Numbered from the stretch's first letter, positions 17,310 to 26,354 are shown. The stretch is 64,000 nt of DNA from CALXOJ01 sp034120015 (GCA_034120015.1 JAXEIF010000022.1:1-64000); one strand, 5' to 3'. Translations and numbers: made by a program. The notes: generated by a model not told the origin, from the letters alone.

Positions 17310-18842
17310 TTAATCGGTTTCATATTCCGCACTGTAATCGGGGAATCCGGGAAGACGAATCGAGCTTAACAGCATATGCATGTAAGCCTGATGTCCGTAT
17401 TCGTTCGGATGGAGGGTCCCGTTTGTCGAGAATGTCGATGCTTTTTTTCTGTGAACACCGCCTCCCTGAACGATAACCGATTCTTCCTCCGTCCGGAACC
17501 AGCGGACATCCCGCGGCAGAATATATTTGCGGAAATCGGCGTAAGTTGTCGGAAAGAACCCTTCCCGAATCCATTCGTTTCCTTTGTAATCTTCCGGTTT
17601 GTTGGGAATCCGCCGTTCCGATGCATGTTCGGCAAATTCGGGAAAACCGGCTGATTCGATATAGCGCCAGCCCAATTGATCGGCAGATTTTTTCATAACG
17701 GCTCGAAAAGGTATAGTCAGGCTGTCTATAATTGATTTGGATTCGATCGGATCGATCATCAGTCCCGGAAAAATTTTGTCAAGCGTTACAGTACTGCCTG
17801 CAATCGGGAACAGATAATCGATCAGGCAGATTTCCCTAACCGTCACACTTTCTTTTAATGCGGTATCGAATTCCGTCAGTGCCGCTTCGAGATTATCGGA
17901 TCCGGGACGGATATCTTCGGTATATCCGAGCATCGAAATCAGCCGGTTTCCCTCTTCCCATTTCCCGGTTTTAATCGCTTCAATGGCCCGGTTTAAATAG
18001 TCGTAGTATTTTTCATCTTTTTGACTTGAGGAGACAACCAGAACAGTGGCAACGTTGGCAAAGTGCAGATCATTACCGCCGATGGAAAGCCATAACTGAT
18101 CGACAGGCCGGTCTCCCGCCAGTTCTTTTAAAACCTCCAGCTGGGATTTCATTTTATGTGCACCGAATGTATTGTCAATCGGTTTGCGTTCGCCCAAAAG
18201 ACCTTCGTGAACCGTTGCTCCGGAAATCGCCAGAAACAAAAATGTGATTGAAGAGCGCGGATCATAGTTTTCGAGGAACATAGCGGCCTGAGGTCCCCAT
18301 GCCAGTGCCGACCGGTGCGCCCTAATATGTTCGACAGACTGGGCTCCGTTGAGACCGCCGTCGCCCCAAATTGAAGGATTTTTTCGGGTGTACAGCATTT
18401 CCGGAGTTCCCTCACCGGATGCAAACGAATCTCCCATGCAGACAATAAAATAGTCGCGAACCGCAACGGTTCCGTTTACCGTGTTGTTATCGAAAGCTAC
18501 GGTCACGGAGTAATCACCCTGTTTCGGCAGTGATGTGTTCAGAAACGGAGTTCGGGTTGTCGTTTCGACGGAAACGGTACCGGTTTCGTCCGTAACCGTC
18601 CATCGGAACTGACGGGGAGCCGACTGCAGCGACTGCATTTCTCTGCCGGGACCGGTTAAAAAGATTTTCAGATTAAATGATTCCGGATGAACGTATTCGT
18701 AAGAATTGGGAATATCAATTTTACCGTTTCCGTTTATGTCGTTTCCAAAACGTTTTTCCGTTTCCCAATCAATAGAAAATTGCGCAAACAATATGTTTGC
18801 GCAACCGAGAAAAAAGAGAGCGAAAATAAGCCGTTTTGACAT
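17310..18842 (-). CDS. Secreted SGNH/GDSL-type hydrolase
   Basis: A 510-residue protein with a signal peptide (1-20, ending ANILFA) and probable esterase or lipase activity on an unknown substrate. An Ig/PKD-like region (about 45-130) precedes the catalytic domain. GDSFASGEG at 137-145 holds the nucleophile Ser. ISGATV, LSIGGNDLHF and LHPNEYGHQAY supply the Gly, Asn and His of the SGNH set. The residue three before the catalytic His is Gly, not Asp, as in some actinobacterial GDSL esterases. It follows the lipoprotein gene by 20 nt and is probably cotranscribed with it. Confidence 0.82.
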   Translation of the reverse strand: MSKRLIFALFFLGCANILFAQFSIDWETEKRFGNDINGNGKIDIPNSYEYVHPESFNLKIFLTGPGREMQSLQSAPRQFRWTVTDETGTVSVETTTRTPFLNTSLPKQGDYSVTVAFDNNTVNGTVAVRDYFIVCMGDSFASGEGTPEMLYTRKNPSIWGDGGLNGAQSVEHIRAHRSALAWGPQAAMFLENYDPRSSITFLFLAISGATVHEGLLGERKPIDNTFGAHKMKSQLEVLKELAGDRPVDQLWLSIGGNDLHFANVATVLVVSSSQKDEKYYDYLNRAIEAIKTGKWEEGNRLISMLGYTEDIRPGSDNLEAALTEFDTALKESVTVREICLIDYLFPIAGSTVTLDKIFPGLMIDPIESKSIIDSLTIPFRAVMKKSADQLGWRYIESAGFPEFAEHASERRIPNKPEDYKGNEWIREGFFPTTYADFRKYILPRDVRWFRTEEESVIVQGGGVHRKKASTFSTNGTLHPNEYGHQAYMHMLLSSIRLPGFPDYSAEYETD

Positions 18843-18862
18843 AGCGGCCTCCGATATTAAAT

Positions 18863-19633
18863 TTAGTTAAATGTAACTTCCAAATTAATCGGATTTTCCA
18901 GAAGAATAAAATCCATCAGCGGGATTTCGAATACGACCGTATTGGCGTTCTCGATTCGTCCGCCCTTTTGGGAAAGAATTTGTCCTTCCGTATTGACCCG
19001 CAAAGTCATTTTCGCTTCATCTACCATTTTCCTGATTCGATCCGGAGTTTCGTATGCGGAAAAGGCTTCGTTCAAAAATTCGTAATAATCTTCCCGGGTA
19101 ACAGGGTTGTTTTCGTCGAGCGACGGTCCGAACATGGTCACCAGCGGAGTTGCTTCCTCAGGCAGAATGGAAACCAGTTTGGCAAAATTGGATCGGTCAA
19201 GATAAAAAATGAATTTGTACTTTTCCGTTGTATTGGTAAAATTGACAATATTTTCCAGTTCATCGCGGGAAATCGTTCCTTTTTCACGTACACCTGTCTG
19301 TGCTTCTTCAATAACAGAATTAATATCGGAAAAGCCGACAGTCAGATTTGTGTCAGTCTGATCGACCGTCTTAAAGGAAGTCAGTTTGACCGTTTGCGAT
19401 TTTTCCAGTCCTTTACGAACCATCTCTTCGGTAATCATGGCGCTGCGTTCGACCGGTTCGGCAGCCATGGTTGACTGCAGATCGTAAACAAAATCCAGCA
19501 GCATTTTATCGACGGCAACGGTCGCAGTTGCCGTTCCCGAAGCATCCTTTTTAATATTAATAGTTGCTTTCAGATTACAGGAAGGGAATAAAACGAGCAA
19601 GGATAACAGACCAAAAAATAAATTCTTTTTCAT
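18863..19633 (-). CDS. Hypothetical lipoprotein
   Basis: A 256-residue lipoprotein with lipobox LFPSC (Cys 19) after a short signal. The mature protein begins with an ATINIKKDASGTATATVAVD beta strand and ends with hydrophobic strands (VFEIPLMDFILLENP), like many small bacterial lipoproteins whose role is unknown. I do not recognise a family. It is the first gene of a two-gene unit with the SGNH hydrolase, driven by a strong promoter that leaves almost no leader. Confidence 0.75.
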   Translation of the reverse strand: MKKNLFFGLLSLLVLFPSCNLKATINIKKDASGTATATVAVDKMLLDFVYDLQSTMAAEPVERSAMITEEMVRKGLEKSQTVKLTSFKTVDQTDTNLTVGFSDINSVIEEAQTGVREKGTISRDELENIVNFTNTTEKYKFIFYLDRSNFAKLVSILPEEATPLVTMFGPSLDENNPVTREDYYEFLNEAFSAYETPDRIRKMVDEAKMTLRVNTEGQILSQKGGRIENANTVVFEIPLMDFILLENPINLEVTFN

Positions 19634-19640
19634 ACAAACA

Positions 19641-19668
19641 AGTTTATCAAAACTTATGAATTTGTCAA
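19641..19668 (-). promoter_or_regulatory. Leaderless-type promoter of lipoprotein/SGNH unit
   Basis: TTGACA, 16-bp spacer ending in TGA, then TAAACT on the minus strand. The ATG follows 7 nt after the -10 box with no Shine-Dalgarno. Confidence 0.7.
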
Positions 19669-19731
19669 GGAAAAGAAGGCGAATTCTTGAAATTCATCAA
19701 AAGTTAAGTAGCATTTTCATAAATGTTCATG

Positions 19732-19737
19732 TATAAT
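19732..19737 (+). promoter_or_regulatory. galU promoter -10 with short leader
   Basis: TATAAT lies 17 nt before the galU ATG, leaving room for AGGAG. No convincing -35 box is seen. This is a leadered start, in contrast to many neighbours. Confidence 0.5.
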
Positions 19738-19754
19738 CAAAACAGGAGATAATT

Positions 19755-20597
19755 ATGAAAGGACTGATCATTGCGGCCGGTTACGGAACCCGTTTCCTTC
19801 CCGCAACCAAAACCGTGCCTAAAGAAATGCTGCCGCTTCTGGACAAACCGTCGATTTCTTTTATCGTTGATGAGTTTGTCAGGTCGGGGATTAAAGATAT
19901 TGTTATCATCACATCGCGCCGGAAAAAATGTATGGACGATTTCTTTGATCGGGAAGTCGAATTGGAACAGGAATTATCGAAAAAAAACAAAACCGAATAT
20001 TTGGAAAAAATCCGTCCTTACGAAGGTATCAATTTCTGTTTTATCCGACAGCAGGAAATGAAAGGTGTCGGTCATGCGATGCTTCAGGCAGAGAGTGTCA
20101 TCGGAAACGAGCCGTTTGTTGTTGCCTATCCCGATGATCTTCACTTCGGAAATATACCTCTGACTCAGCAGTTGATTGATGTTTACAATGAAACCGGCTG
20201 CACGGTTCTGGCAACACTTTACGATCCGCCGGAACTGTATGCGTATGCCTCGCTGAAACTGGCGGACGACGGTTTGCATGTCGGGGATATTGTCGAAAAG
20301 CCGGCGCCGGGAACGGCACCGAGCCGCGAGGCATCGATCGGACGGTATCTGTATACCCCCGAAATTTTTACCGTTTTACGCAAAGCGTGGGCGAAACATA
20401 CCGGTCCGGGCGAATTTTACCATGTCGACGGTTTGAAAAAGCTGTGCGATGAAGGCAAAGTGGTTTTTAAACGGCTGGAAGGCGACCGCTACGATATCGG
20501 TAACCCGGAAGGATTTTTAAAGGCGACAATTGCTTATGCTGCCCGTTTTCCGGAATTGAAAAAAGTATTAATTGAGGAAGCGGAAAAATTAAGATAG
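19755..20597 (+). CDS. galU: UTP-glucose-1-phosphate uridylyltransferase
   Basis: A 280-residue cytoplasmic enzyme making UDP-glucose from UTP and glucose-1-phosphate, a precursor for surface glycans and glycolipids. The N-terminal AAGYGTRFLPATKTVPKEML is diagnostic. YPDDLHFGN, VEKPAPG, IGRYLYTP and DRYDIGNPEGFLKAT follow in the usual order and the length is normal. AGGAG precedes ATG by 7 nt. It is monocistronic, closed by a strong terminator. Confidence 0.96.
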   Translation: MKGLIIAAGYGTRFLPATKTVPKEMLPLLDKPSISFIVDEFVRSGIKDIVIITSRRKKCMDDFFDREVELEQELSKKNKTEYLEKIRPYEGINFCFIRQQEMKGVGHAMLQAESVIGNEPFVVAYPDDLHFGNIPLTQQLIDVYNETGCTVLATLYDPPELYAYASLKLADDGLHVGDIVEKPAPGTAPSREASIGRYLYTPEIFTVLRKAWAKHTGPGEFYHVDGLKKLCDEGKVVFKRLEGDRYDIGNPEGFLKATIAYAARFPELKKVLIEEAEKLR

Positions 20598-20610
20598 AAT
20601 TTTACCGGTC

Positions 20611-20638
20611 AAAAGGGGGTGCCTCGGCACCCCTTTTT
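20611..20638. terminator. Bidirectional terminator between galU and aspS
   Basis: AAAAGGGGGTGCC and GGCACCCCTTTTT form a long near-perfect stem with a tiny loop. The A and T tracts on either side let it serve both convergent genes. Confidence 0.92.
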
Positions 20639-20641
20639 GAT

Positions 20642-22426
20642 TTACTGATCGGCTTCTTTTTCGATAACGGCCAGTCCCAGATCCCGCAGTTGAGATTCTT
20701 CCACATCGGAAGGACTGTCGTCCATTGGCGAGGCCATAACATTGTTTTTCGGGAAAGCAATGACATCTTTAATCGAATCGACACCGGACATAATCATGAC
20801 CAGACGGTCGAGTCCGGGTGCGATTCCTCCGTGCGGAGGGGCGCCGAACCGGAATGCTTTCAGCAGAAAACCGAACTTTTCTTCAGCCTGTTCGGCGGAA
20901 AAACCGACAATATCGAAAATTCGTTTCTGAATTTCCGGATCGTGGATACGGATGGAACCGGAAGCCAGCTCGTAGCCGTTGCAGACCAGATCGTAAAGAT
21001 CGCCGATCACTTCACCCGGGTTATGCTCCATCGTGTCCAGATATTTTTCTTTCGGCATGGTAAACATGTGGTGAGCCGGATCCCATTTATTCTCTTCTTC
21101 GTTCCACTCGAAAAGCGGGAAGTCGTTGATCCAGCAGAAGGCAAAACGGGTCGGGTCAATCAGCCCCAGATCTTTTCCGAGCCGGGATCGGACCGCCCCC
21201 AACGCGGTGCAGGCGACCTTATGCGAATCGGCCACAAACAGCAGCAGATCGCCGGTTTTCACCCCGTACCGTTCGGCCAACGCGGCCGTATCGGCTTCAA
21301 AAAATTTGGCGATACCGCCTTCCAAACCTGCTTCGGTCATCTTCATCCAGGCCAGCCCTTTGGCTCCGTAAATTTTGGCCGTCTCTTCGAGCTCGGTGAT
21401 TTTTTTACGTGAATAGGCTTCGGCCGCGCCCGGAACAACCAGCAGTTTGACCGTTCCGCCTTCTTCGGCGACGGTGCGGAAAACGGAGAACGGACAGCTG
21501 CGCGCGGTTTCCGTAAAATCCTGCATCTTCATATCAAACCGCAGTTCGGGTTTGTCGCTTCCGTATAGATTTATGGCATCGGCGTATGCGATGCGGGGAA
21601 ACGGAACCGGTAAATCGATATTCATCGTTTTCCGGAAAACGTGCCGCATCATTCTTTCGGTCATGGCGTAAATGTCTTCCGCCGACACAAAACTCATTTC
21701 CATATCGATTTGCGTGAATTCCGGCTGGCGGTCGCCGCGTGCGTCCTCGTCGCGGTAGCAGCGGGCAATCTGAAAATATTTGTCAAAACCGGAAACCATC
21801 AGCAGCTGTTTGTAAAGCTGCGGGCTCTGCGGCAGGGCGTAGAATTTGCCTTTATGAATTCGGGACGGCACCAGAAAGTCGCGGGCTCCTTCGGGGGTCG
21901 ATTTAATGAAAGTCGGTGTTTCGATTTCGTAGAAACCCTCGCCGTTAAGAAATTCGCGAACCGCAAAAGTAACCTTGTGGCGCAGCGCAATCCGTTTCTG
22001 CATTCCGCCGCTGCGCAGGTCAAGGAAACGGTAGCGGAGGCGTAAATCTTCTTTTGCCTGCGTTTCCTCCTCGTCAATCATAAACGGCAATGTGGCGCAT
22101 CCGTTGAGCTGTACAATCCGTTCGGCGAGTACTTCGATTTCTCCGGTTGACATCTGCGGATTGATCATGTTTTCGGGGCGCGGGCGTACCGTTCCGCAGA
22201 CGGCAATACACGATTCGAATTTCAGGCTTTCCGCTGTCGACTGAAGTTCGGGCGACGCATTTTCGTCGATAACAACCTGCGTCACACCGTAGCGGTCTCT
22301 CAGGTTGATAAAGAAAACCCCTCCGTGATTGCGCAATTTAAAAACCCAACCGTTCAGAACGACCTGTTTACCGGCAAATCCGGCATTCAATTCTCCGCAT
22401 GAATGCGTTCTTTGATAACTGTCCAT
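20642..22426 (-). CDS. aspS: Aspartyl-tRNA synthetase
   Basis: A 594-residue class IIb synthetase charging tRNA-Asp. It has an N-terminal OB anticodon-binding fold (about 1-110), class II motif 2 (FDKYFQIARCYRDEDARGDR) with QPEFTQIDMEMSFV, the bacterial GAD insert, and motif 3 (PPHGGIAPGLDRLVMIM) near the C-terminus. The length is typical of the bacterial form. Whether it also charges tRNA-Asn cannot be told here. GATAAT lies 8 nt before the ATG without a Shine-Dalgarno. Confidence 0.97.
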   Translation of the reverse strand: MDSYQRTHSCGELNAGFAGKQVVLNGWVFKLRNHGGVFFINLRDRYGVTQVVIDENASPELQSTAESLKFESCIAVCGTVRPRPENMINPQMSTGEIEVLAERIVQLNGCATLPFMIDEEETQAKEDLRLRYRFLDLRSGGMQKRIALRHKVTFAVREFLNGEGFYEIETPTFIKSTPEGARDFLVPSRIHKGKFYALPQSPQLYKQLLMVSGFDKYFQIARCYRDEDARGDRQPEFTQIDMEMSFVSAEDIYAMTERMMRHVFRKTMNIDLPVPFPRIAYADAINLYGSDKPELRFDMKMQDFTETARSCPFSVFRTVAEEGGTVKLLVVPGAAEAYSRKKITELEETAKIYGAKGLAWMKMTEAGLEGGIAKFFEADTAALAERYGVKTGDLLLFVADSHKVACTALGAVRSRLGKDLGLIDPTRFAFCWINDFPLFEWNEEENKWDPAHHMFTMPKEKYLDTMEHNPGEVIGDLYDLVCNGYELASGSIRIHDPEIQKRIFDIVGFSAEQAEEKFGFLLKAFRFGAPPHGGIAPGLDRLVMIMSGVDSIKDVIAFPKNNVMASPMDDSPSDVEESQLRDLGLAVIEKEADQ

Positions 22427-22434
22427 GCAGACAG

Positions 22435-22440
22435 ATTATC
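22435..22440 (-). promoter_or_regulatory. Extended -10 of leaderless-type aspS promoter
   Basis: TGTGATAAT on the minus strand is an extended -10; the ATG is 8 nt downstream of the hexamer. Confidence 0.45.
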
Positions 22441-22506
22441 ACAACGGCGCGAATTTGTACAGTAGACGGCTTTCGTTTCGGAATGATATTGATGCGTCGA
22501 TTTCTA

Positions 22507-22534
22507 TTGACAAAAAAGACCTCCTTTTTAAAAT
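22507..22534 (+). promoter_or_regulatory. Hemerythrin gene promoter
   Basis: TTGACA, 16-bp spacer, TAAAAT. Transcription would start near 22541, just before the AAGGAGG ribosome site. The promoter overlaps a 27-bp palindrome. Confidence 0.65.
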
Positions 22535-22546
22535 TTAAAAAGGAGG
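22520..22546. promoter_or_regulatory. 27-bp perfect palindrome, candidate operator
   Basis: Two 13-bp arms (CCTCCTTTTTAAA and its complement) flank a single central A. It covers the spacer, -10 box, predicted start and Shine-Dalgarno of the hemerythrin gene. It could bind a dimeric repressor, or, if transcribed from upstream, hide the ribosome site in a hairpin. Confidence 0.55.
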
Positions 22547-22554
22547 ATTTTATA

Positions 22555-22950
22555 ATGATAGAATGGAAAGATCAGTTTTCTGTTAAAAATGAAGAACTGG
22601 ATATGCAGCACCAAAAACTTTTTGTGCTGGTCAATCATATTCTGGAATCGATGAAAACGGAAAAAGCGAACGACACAACGTTTATTAACGATATACTGAA
22701 TCAGCTTTACGATTATACGCAGTATCATTTTAAAGCGGAAGAAAAAAAGTTTTCGGGAACGCAGTATCCGTTTTCAGCCGCGCATGTAAAAGCGCATCGC
22801 GATTTTACGGACAAGGTACGGGAAATGGCGGCCAATAAGGAAAAAACAGTTCCCGCTTTGAATGCGATTAATATTGCGCAGACAGCCAACAAATGGATTA
22901 TGGAGCATGTAATCCGTTTTGACAAAGGGTATTCGCAGTACATTAACTGA
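22555..22950 (+). CDS. Bacteriohemerythrin
   Basis: A 131-residue four-helix non-haem di-iron protein that binds oxygen or delivers/senses it. Ligand motifs are all present: DMQHQKLF, YHFKAEEKKF, HVKAHRDF and HVIRFDKGY. The ATG at 22555 has a consensus AAAAGGAGG 8 nt upstream. It has its own promoter and palindrome, which suggests regulated expression, perhaps with oxygen or iron. No chemoreceptor domain is fused to it. Confidence 0.93.
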   Translation: MIEWKDQFSVKNEELDMQHQKLFVLVNHILESMKTEKANDTTFINDILNQLYDYTQYHFKAEEKKFSGTQYPFSAAHVKAHRDFTDKVREMAANKEKTVPALNAINIAQTANKWIMEHVIRFDKGYSQYIN

Positions 22951-22984
22951 AAACGAATGCCGGTTTCCGTACGGGAACGGGTGA

Positions 22985-23773
22985 TTATTTTAAAGACATG
23001 AGCAGCAGCTCTTCGAACGGAACGACGGACGGCTGTTTCGTTATCGATTTAACGCGCAGCAGGTGCGACTCGATGTTGAAAGCACACAGCGGGCAGACCG
23101 TTGCGATGATCGGACATTGCTGTTCGGCCGCTTCGGCGGGAATCGAGAGTGAGAGCGCTTCGGAAACGGGCGGCGCGGTAATCTCACCGTGAAAGCCGCA
23201 GCAGATGTACGGGTCACGCATCGGGCGGACAAGATAGCCGCAAAGCGTCAGCAGTTTTTCCAGATTGCCGTCCGGGCTTTCGGGAAGGCGTGCCGAAGGC
23301 CGTTTGATGTGGCAGCCGTAAAAAGGCATAACATTAACCGGTCGGGGAGATGATGATAAATCCTCGAGAAGAGAAAAAATTTCGGGTGAGGCCAGAAAGT
23401 TAAGCATGTGACGAATACGGATTTTTCCCCGGTATTCGGGAGCGCCGACCGCTTTCAGTTTGGCATTGACAGTCTCTCTTTTGCCGTCGTCGTTTAAAAC
23501 GAATGCGGTTTCGGCCAAATTGCGGTAACAGGTTGAGCATCCCGTGACGATCACTTCACCGTGCTGTTCGGCATAAGCCAGATTGCGGGCGTTTAAGGCC
23601 AGAAACTTTTCTTCATCGGCATCCTGAAGATGCCCGCCCCCGCAGCAGGAAAATTCGGGGCACTCAAAATAAGGAATATCCAGCTTTTTCAGCAGCTTTT
23701 GCTCGGCCCGGTATTGGTGACGGGCAATCGAGACAGGCATACAGCCCGGAAAAAAAACAATCGGTTCAATCAT
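22985..23773 (-). CDS. Fumarate reductase CCG-type subunit (HdrB/SdhE-like)
   Basis: A 262-residue protein with two cysteine-rich CCG domains: FFPGCM, FSCCGGG and VTGCSTC, then PFYGCHI, YICCGFHG and TVCPLC. These resemble heterodisulfide reductase subunit B and the third subunit of class E succinate/methylmenaquinol-fumarate reductases, where they bind unusual iron-sulfur clusters and link the enzyme to the membrane quinone or another donor. No membrane helices are seen. The start overlaps the frdB stop by 8 nt, completing a frdA-frdB-CCG operon. Confidence 0.85.
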   Translation of the reverse strand: MIEPIVFFPGCMPVSIARHQYRAEQKLLKKLDIPYFECPEFSCCGGGHLQDADEEKFLALNARNLAYAEQHGEVIVTGCSTCYRNLAETAFVLNDDGKRETVNAKLKAVGAPEYRGKIRIRHMLNFLASPEIFSLLEDLSSSPRPVNVMPFYGCHIKRPSARLPESPDGNLEKLLTLCGYLVRPMRDPYICCGFHGEITAPPVSEALSLSIPAEAAEQQCPIIATVCPLCAFNIESHLLRVKSITKQPSVVPFEELLLMSLK

Positions 23774-24635
23774 TTTCCATCTCCAACAGGCGGCGAATTT
23801 CTTTCAGTTTGGCGGCCCGAACGGGACGAAGCCGAACCCGTCTCTTCCATAAAAAGGGAAGTCCGGAAAGAATCAGCGGCAGCGATCCCCAAAATCCGTA
23901 AAGGTATCGTGCGGTAAATGTTTCGTTAATTTTTCCGTAATGATAAATCGAGTCGAAAAGAGCTTTTGTGTGGAATGTTCCGATGGTTTCTTGCGGTCGG
24001 GTGAGACAGCGTGTTCGTGTTTTTTCGATCGCTTTTTCCGGATCGAGAGAGCGGGGACAGTATTCGGTACAGCGGTAACATTTGACACACTGGTAGATCC
24101 CTTCCCTGGCTTCTTCCAGACGGGACACGGTAATATTATCGGCAGGATCGGAAAGAAACCGTTCGTTTTTGAGTGCGGCTGCAGGTCCCCAAAACTCCTT
24201 GTCGAGTTTCACGACGGGGCAGGAGTAAAAGCAGATACCGCATTGGATGCAGCGTGTCGCTTCCGTTTCGTAATTTTCCGGATGCGGGAGTCCGTTCGGT
24301 TCGAGAAAATTCGGAAAACGTGAAAACGAACGGTCAAATTCGGTAAAATCGGAAAGCAGATCGATTTTCGGGGCTTCTTCGTTCAGCGGTTCGATACGTA
24401 AAACGCCGGAATGAAAACTGCCGATTTCCGTTTTACATGCCGGAACCGGTTTTCCGTTGACTTTTACGGCACAGCTCCCGCAGATTCCGTGACGGCAACC
24501 GGAGGTAAAGGCAAATGTCGGATCGACGGTAGTGCGGATTTGTTCGAAAAGAGTCAGGAGTTTGGTCTCCGGTTTGACATCGAGCTGATGAACATCGTAT
24601 TGTCCGTCGCTGCGGTAAATGCGCAGAATAATCAC
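23766..24635 (-). CDS. frdB: Fumarate reductase/succinate dehydrogenase iron-sulfur subunit
   Basis: A 289-residue electron-transfer subunit. The plant-type ferredoxin domain holds [2Fe-2S] ligands in SGCRHGICGSCAVKVNG, and the C-terminal domain holds CIQCGICFYSCP and CVKCYRCTEYCP for the other clusters. A tail beyond about 230 carries a hydrophobic stretch. I chose GTG at 24635: AAGGAG lies 6 nt upstream, and the GTGA overlaps the frdA stop, while the longer reading lies wholly inside frdA. It sits between frdA and the CCG subunit gene. Confidence 0.92.
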   Translation of the reverse strand: MIILRIYRSDGQYDVHQLDVKPETKLLTLFEQIRTTVDPTFAFTSGCRHGICGSCAVKVNGKPVPACKTEIGSFHSGVLRIEPLNEEAPKIDLLSDFTEFDRSFSRFPNFLEPNGLPHPENYETEATRCIQCGICFYSCPVVKLDKEFWGPAAALKNERFLSDPADNITVSRLEEAREGIYQCVKCYRCTEYCPRSLDPEKAIEKTRTRCLTRPQETIGTFHTKALFDSIYHYGKINETFTARYLYGFWGSLPLILSGLPFLWKRRVRLRPVRAAKLKEIRRLLEMEND

Positions 24636-26314
24636 AACGGTCTCCTTTCGGCGGAAAAACGGCCTTTCCTGTATTCCGTCAGTGTATGATAAAGTTTTCC
24701 TCCGGCATAAAGCTGATCTTCGCGATAAAAGGCACCGATCGATTCTGTCCGTTCTTCGGCCGCGCACAGCAGGGCGGCAGCCAGCAGCAGAAGGTTATCG
24801 GTTTCCAGCCAGTCTTTCAGTTCGGTATTCCAGGAGCGGTCGACCGGTAACCGGAAGCGGTAGCGGCGAAAGCGGCGTTCCAGCATCATCAGACGGCCGG
24901 TACCCTGTTTATGACGGATAGTGGAGTGTACCGCTCCGCATGAGGCTGTCAGAATTTCTTTCAGTTCGCGACGGCACTCGAGGGGAGTGATGCTCTTTGA
25001 CTCTTCGTCGGGTTCGGTTGAACCGGTAAACGGTTCGAAACGTGTATTCAGAATTTGTACCGCATCTGTGGTCGGGGGCGGTGGAGGCAGAGACTCTTCC
25101 GCCGCGGTTTTGCCGGCGCGCCGTCCGAAAACGGCAGCTTCCAGCAAAGAGTTGCCGCCGACACGGTTGGCTCCGTGAACTCCTGTCCAGGTACATTCGC
25201 CGGCAGCGTAAAGTCCGGGTACGGGGAAGGCTATGCCGTCCAGAACCCGGCCGTCGTTGTCGGTTGCGACACCGCCCATAAAATAATGCGCTGTCGGAAT
25301 AACGGGAATCAGGTGGGTCGACGGATGAATATGAAGCATTGTCTCGGTTAAATCGCAAATTTCGGGGAGCCGTTCCCGCAACCGTTCGGGAGAAACGGCC
25401 CGACAATCCAAAACGACGAAATCGCCCCGGCGTCCGAAGCCGCGGCCGCATCTGATTTCGGTAAGAATGGCCCGGGTCACGACATCACGCGGCGCCAGAT
25501 CCCCTTTTTCGTGGTAGCGTTCCATAAACGCTTCCATATCTTTGTTTCGCAGAACGGCACCTTCACCGCGTGCCGCTTCCGAAATTAAAAATCCGGACGG
25601 ATAAAGCCCTGTCGGATGAAACTGTACCAGTTCCCAGTTTTTCAGCGGAATTCCGGCCCGCAGGGCCATTGCAAATCCGTCACCTGTCGAACCGATGCCG
25701 TTGGAGTTGACCTCAAAAAGAGCTCCCGCTCCGCCGGATGCCAAAATAACGGCTCCGGCCGAAAACAGTTCAACCGTGCCTGTCTGCAGCCTGATTCCGT
25801 AAGCACCTGTGATCCGGCTTCCGTCTTTAATCAGATCGATAAAAAAAATATCGTATTCAAAGCAGGCGCCTGCTTTTTCGGCCTGTTCGAATGCCGTTTG
25901 CATCAGCGCCGCCCCGGTGTGATCTTTGACAAATCGGGTTCGCGGAGCACTCATCGCTCCGAACGGCCGCCCTTCCGGATCGCCGTTGCCGTTCAGGTTA
26001 AACGGTGTTCCGTATTTGCGGAACCGGCTTATGATATCGGCTGCCGATTGGCAGAGAATTTCCACCGCGTTGCGGTCGCATAAACCGCAGCCGGCCGCAA
26101 TTGTTTCCTCGCAGTGAGCGGTACAGTCGTCCGCCGAGAGTGCGGCATTGATGCCGCCGGCTGCCGCCGCCGAATGACTTTTGAGAGGATGATTTTTGGA
26201 AACGACAATTGTTTTTTTTCCTGCCCGTGCCGCTTCGGCTGCAGCCGTTAATCCGGCCAGCCCCGCACCGATGACCAGAACATCACAGGCAGTCGAATGA
26301 AAATTCGTAAACAT
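24632..26314 (-). CDS. frdA: Fumarate reductase/succinate dehydrogenase flavoprotein
   Basis: A 560-residue FAD subunit that reduces fumarate, or oxidises succinate. It shows the dinucleotide fold VLVIGAGLAGLTAAAEAARA, then SHSAAAAGGINAAL with the His expected to bind FAD covalently, FHPTGLYPSGFLISEAARGE, HYFMGGVATD and GLYAAGECTWTGVHGANR. With frdB and the CCG subunit this forms a class E-like complex. Direction is not fixed by sequence; an anaerobe would more likely run it as a fumarate reductase. TATAAT is 7 nt before ATG, without a Shine-Dalgarno. Confidence 0.94.
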   Translation of the reverse strand: MFTNFHSTACDVLVIGAGLAGLTAAAEAARAGKKTIVVSKNHPLKSHSAAAAGGINAALSADDCTAHCEETIAAGCGLCDRNAVEILCQSAADIISRFRKYGTPFNLNGNGDPEGRPFGAMSAPRTRFVKDHTGAALMQTAFEQAEKAGACFEYDIFFIDLIKDGSRITGAYGIRLQTGTVELFSAGAVILASGGAGALFEVNSNGIGSTGDGFAMALRAGIPLKNWELVQFHPTGLYPSGFLISEAARGEGAVLRNKDMEAFMERYHEKGDLAPRDVVTRAILTEIRCGRGFGRRGDFVVLDCRAVSPERLRERLPEICDLTETMLHIHPSTHLIPVIPTAHYFMGGVATDNDGRVLDGIAFPVPGLYAAGECTWTGVHGANRVGGNSLLEAAVFGRRAGKTAAEESLPPPPPTTDAVQILNTRFEPFTGSTEPDEESKSITPLECRRELKEILTASCGAVHSTIRHKQGTGRLMMLERRFRRYRFRLPVDRSWNTELKDWLETDNLLLLAAALLCAAEERTESIGAFYREDQLYAGGKLYHTLTEYRKGRFSAERRPL

Positions 26315-26321
26315 TAACGTA

Positions 26322-26327
26322 ATTATA
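26322..26327 (-). promoter_or_regulatory. -10 box of leaderless-type frd operon promoter
   Basis: TATAAT on the minus strand, 7 nt before the frdA ATG, with TACGTTA between. It lies in a poly-A/T-rich 40-bp gap after the ABC exporter genes. Confidence 0.5.
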
Positions 26328-26354
26328 AAGAAAAAAAAGAAAAAAACAAGCGTT

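Noticed and set aside
20642..22426. Riboswitch or T-box upstream of aspS and other metabolic genes
   Set aside because: The upstream gaps are too short and the -10 boxes sit next to ATG, leaving no leader.
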